Of a DNA stretch of 64,000 bases, positions 62,097-64,000 are shown in pieces (the stretch's first letter is position 1; each line of letters begins with the position of its first letter). A program made the position numbers and the translations under genes. The notes below the pieces were generated by a model. That model was given only the letters and a program-made list of their open reading frames with translations. It searched no databases and was not told where the DNA came from. The DNA comes from Ziziphus jujuba (taxonomy: Eukaryota; Streptophyta; Magnoliopsida; Rosales; Rhamnaceae). The DNA is taken from contig NC_083384.1 of the NCBI RefSeq assembly GCF_031755915.1, positions 31,415,001 through 31,479,000 on the forward strand, read 5' to 3'.

Positions 62097-62959
62097 TACA
62101 CTTTATTTTATATATATAAGAGTAGAAAAATTCAAATTTAAATTTGAAGCATTGTAGCAAAGGAAAAATAATTTTACTCACTGAAAGTGAATTTATGTAA
62201 AGATTTTGTCAAAACCAAATGGATTTTATTATCTGAATTTGACAATTAATCGAACGTGGATTCAAAAATTTTCCATAAAATTCTATTCCTTATTATAGAA
62301 AATAATTTTCAAGTCAAATTCAATGGATATGTTAAAAACCAATCTATGTTCTATATTATTAGATCCGACACTATCTATTTTACTCATATAAGTGTCAATT
62401 AAAATAGTATCATTTTAATAAATAAAATGTCACCCCATTTATAGCTATTCTCAGTAGATTATTTTCTTCATATAATTACGGGAAAAAAATAGTTATTTTT
62501 TTGGGTCATATATTATAATATTTTGATTAAAAGAAAAATTCGCGGACAATTGGTTGACAAAGTAGGACAAAGAATTAATTACCATTCATTTGTGGAAAGT
62601 TAATTATGACAAAATTGAGATTAAGGTAGTTAAGGAGGAGTGTTCAAAACGTAAAGCATCAAACCGTCAGATGTTTTCCACGTGTTGAAAGTTTGAAAAA
62701 GGATACCGCCAATTGGAAGATTGAGAAGCATTGGGTGGGCCAGACTGGGAATTATGATTTGGGAATGCTAATGATGGAGGCTCATTGTAGCAGTTTGTTC
62801 AGAAAGAAAGACACCCACGTGGGCCTACATGATTGATTAGTAGGTGGGCCCCATTTTTAAATCGATCGAAAGCCATGATTACGAGGTTTTGATTCAGCCA
62901 ATCAGGACCGTTGGCTCATTGTCCTCAAAGAAGTCGTTCGCATAGAGCTGGCGCACGTG
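61222..62959. promoter_or_regulatory. Cluster of G-boxes and TCP-type sites (putative promoter or enhancer)
   Basis: Four CACGTG G-boxes at 61497-61502, 62679-62684, 62816-62821 and 62954-62959. TCP-type sites GGNCCCAC or its complement occur at 61222-61229, 61800-61807 and 62844-62851. Base composition is markedly richer in GC than the surrounding DNA, especially 61440-61930. No coding exon was found. A gene starting beyond 64000, or a regulatory region of the WD40 neighbourhood, would explain it; by recalled Arabidopsis gene order a DOF gene would be expected next. Confidence 0.4.
62057..62090. repeat. (TA)n microsatellite
   Basis: 34-bp TA run splitting the G-box/TCP region into two parts. 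Confidence 0.95.
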
Positions 62960-64000
62960 TCAGTTCGTCAGTAAACTAAACATGCATACATGCTCTTTTG
63001 GAATCTTAAGTGACAAGTTAAACAACTGCTCTCCATGTGAAAGGTGAAGCAGTGTTTGTTTTGTTCTTCATTTTTGAATATCCATTTTGAAAACTGTTTA
63101 AATTATTTATGTAAACAATGTTTCATATGATGTTAAAAAGAAACAAAAATTATACTAACAAGAAATATTTTTAAGCAGACGAAGAGGTAGTTTTAATAGT
63201 TGAGTATTTTTATCAGTATTTATATAAAAATATAGATTTGAATTATATAAAAATTTTGAATAATTTGTAAATTAATTAATTTGTCTAAAATAAAAATAAA
63301 AATATTTTAAGTAATTAATTATTTTTTTAGTAAACCATGTATAAATTTTAAATTAGTAGGCATTTATTATTTACATATGAATCAATTCAAATGAATATGA
63401 TAGAGCACTAACTATGTATAATTTTATTTTGTTAGGCATATTATTGCTCAAATTAAATTGAATGTTAGCGCCCAGTTATCATTAATAATAAAACACGGGA
63501 ACAATGCCCAGAAGAAATGTGTTATATATAAAGTTTTAATTTAGTAGGCTGTATAGCCTATGCTATGATGTTATGATATATGACAGTCCTGATACGGTAC
63601 AATAGTAGGTCGGGGCAACAAAGGAAAAACATATAATTTTTCATTTTTTGTTTTTTTTTTTTTTTTTTTTGCAAAAATCCAATGGAATTTACAAATAAAA
63701 CAAAAGTTGTCGTTTATAATTTGCCTATTTTATGATTACATCATATACCATAAAGTAGGCTACAAAATCCACATATCATAATTATACATATATATATATA
63801 TATATGTATATTTTTCTTCATAGGTCAAGCTCCAAATAAAAATTATATATATGGAGCAGAAGATTTAGCTCTCACAATTTGATTTTTTTGGATAAGCTAT
63901 TGACAATAAACATACCATGGCCTTGATTATAAGTTATTTTATGTGCTTTAAATTTTGCTTATTCTATTAGAACATCATTATACCTATAATTGTAGTGGTT
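62960..64000. other. AT-rich sequence to the window edge
   Basis: Nothing recognisable. Contains a T run at about 63651-63670 and (TA)n at 63788-63804. Confidence 0.6.

Noticed and set aside
1..64000. tRNA, rRNA, CRISPR or bacterial-type operon features
   Set aside because: None could be recognised by eye, and the sequence is clearly plant nuclear DNA. A covariance-model scan for tRNA, snoRNA and microRNA precursors was not possible here.

Overview
The window is nuclear DNA of a flowering plant, almost certainly a eudicot. Genes are split by many GT-AG introns, intergenic DNA is very AT-rich and full of poly(T), (TA)n, (GA)n and (CT)n tracts, and plant transposon families (MULE, CACTA, LINE, MITE) sit between plant-specific genes (a DVL/ROTUNDIFOLIA-like peptide and an R2R3-MYB). 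A woody rosid is my guess; the species cannot be read from this sequence. Exon maps were built by hand from reading frames and splice sites, and all coding joins keep frame. Layout, left to right: a 46-residue DVL/RTFL micropeptide gene (863-1003, minus); AT-rich spacer; a 4.2-kb decayed Mutator-like element (4966-9200) with degenerate terminal inverted repeats, an almost perfect 9-bp target duplication and a transposase broken by stops; then a cluster of four GH37 trehalase copies, all on the plus strand. Trehalase copies 1 (9968-13700), 2 (14657-18272) and 4 (25140-28681) have intact 11-exon reading frames of 568, 590 and 590 aa. Copy 3 (22036-24172) is a pseudogene that lacks exons 1-3 and has a 1-base frameshift. 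Copies 1+2 and 3+4 are two versions of one block (11525-19589 and 22006-30137). The 2.4 kb between the blocks starts exactly with a CACTA-type terminus and ends exactly with the poly(A) tail of a LINE fragment, so transposons mark both duplication edges. Copy 1 has lost the signal peptide that copies 2 and 4 keep. The right half carries single-copy genes: a short-chain dehydrogenase of the TIC32-like group (35151-37514, plus), an Rsm22/METTL17-type mitochondrial methyltransferase-like protein with Fe-S ligand cysteines (39967-44229, plus), an R2R3-MYB resembling the MYBPA1 proanthocyanidin regulators (46695-47706, minus) and a WDR44-like WD40 protein (51335-54837, minus). From memory, Arabidopsis has trehalase next to this dehydrogenase on chromosome 4, and dehydrogenase, Rsm22-like and WD40 genes in a row on chromosome 1, so this looks like the ancestral order with a MYB between the last two. 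The last 8 kb has no gene I can support, but 61.2-63.0 kb has four G-boxes and several TCP-type sites and looks like a promoter or other regulatory region. The genes do not form one pathway; the only functional cluster is the trehalase array, which would hydrolyse trehalose to glucose, probably at the cell surface for copies 2 and 4 and possibly inside the cell for copy 1.
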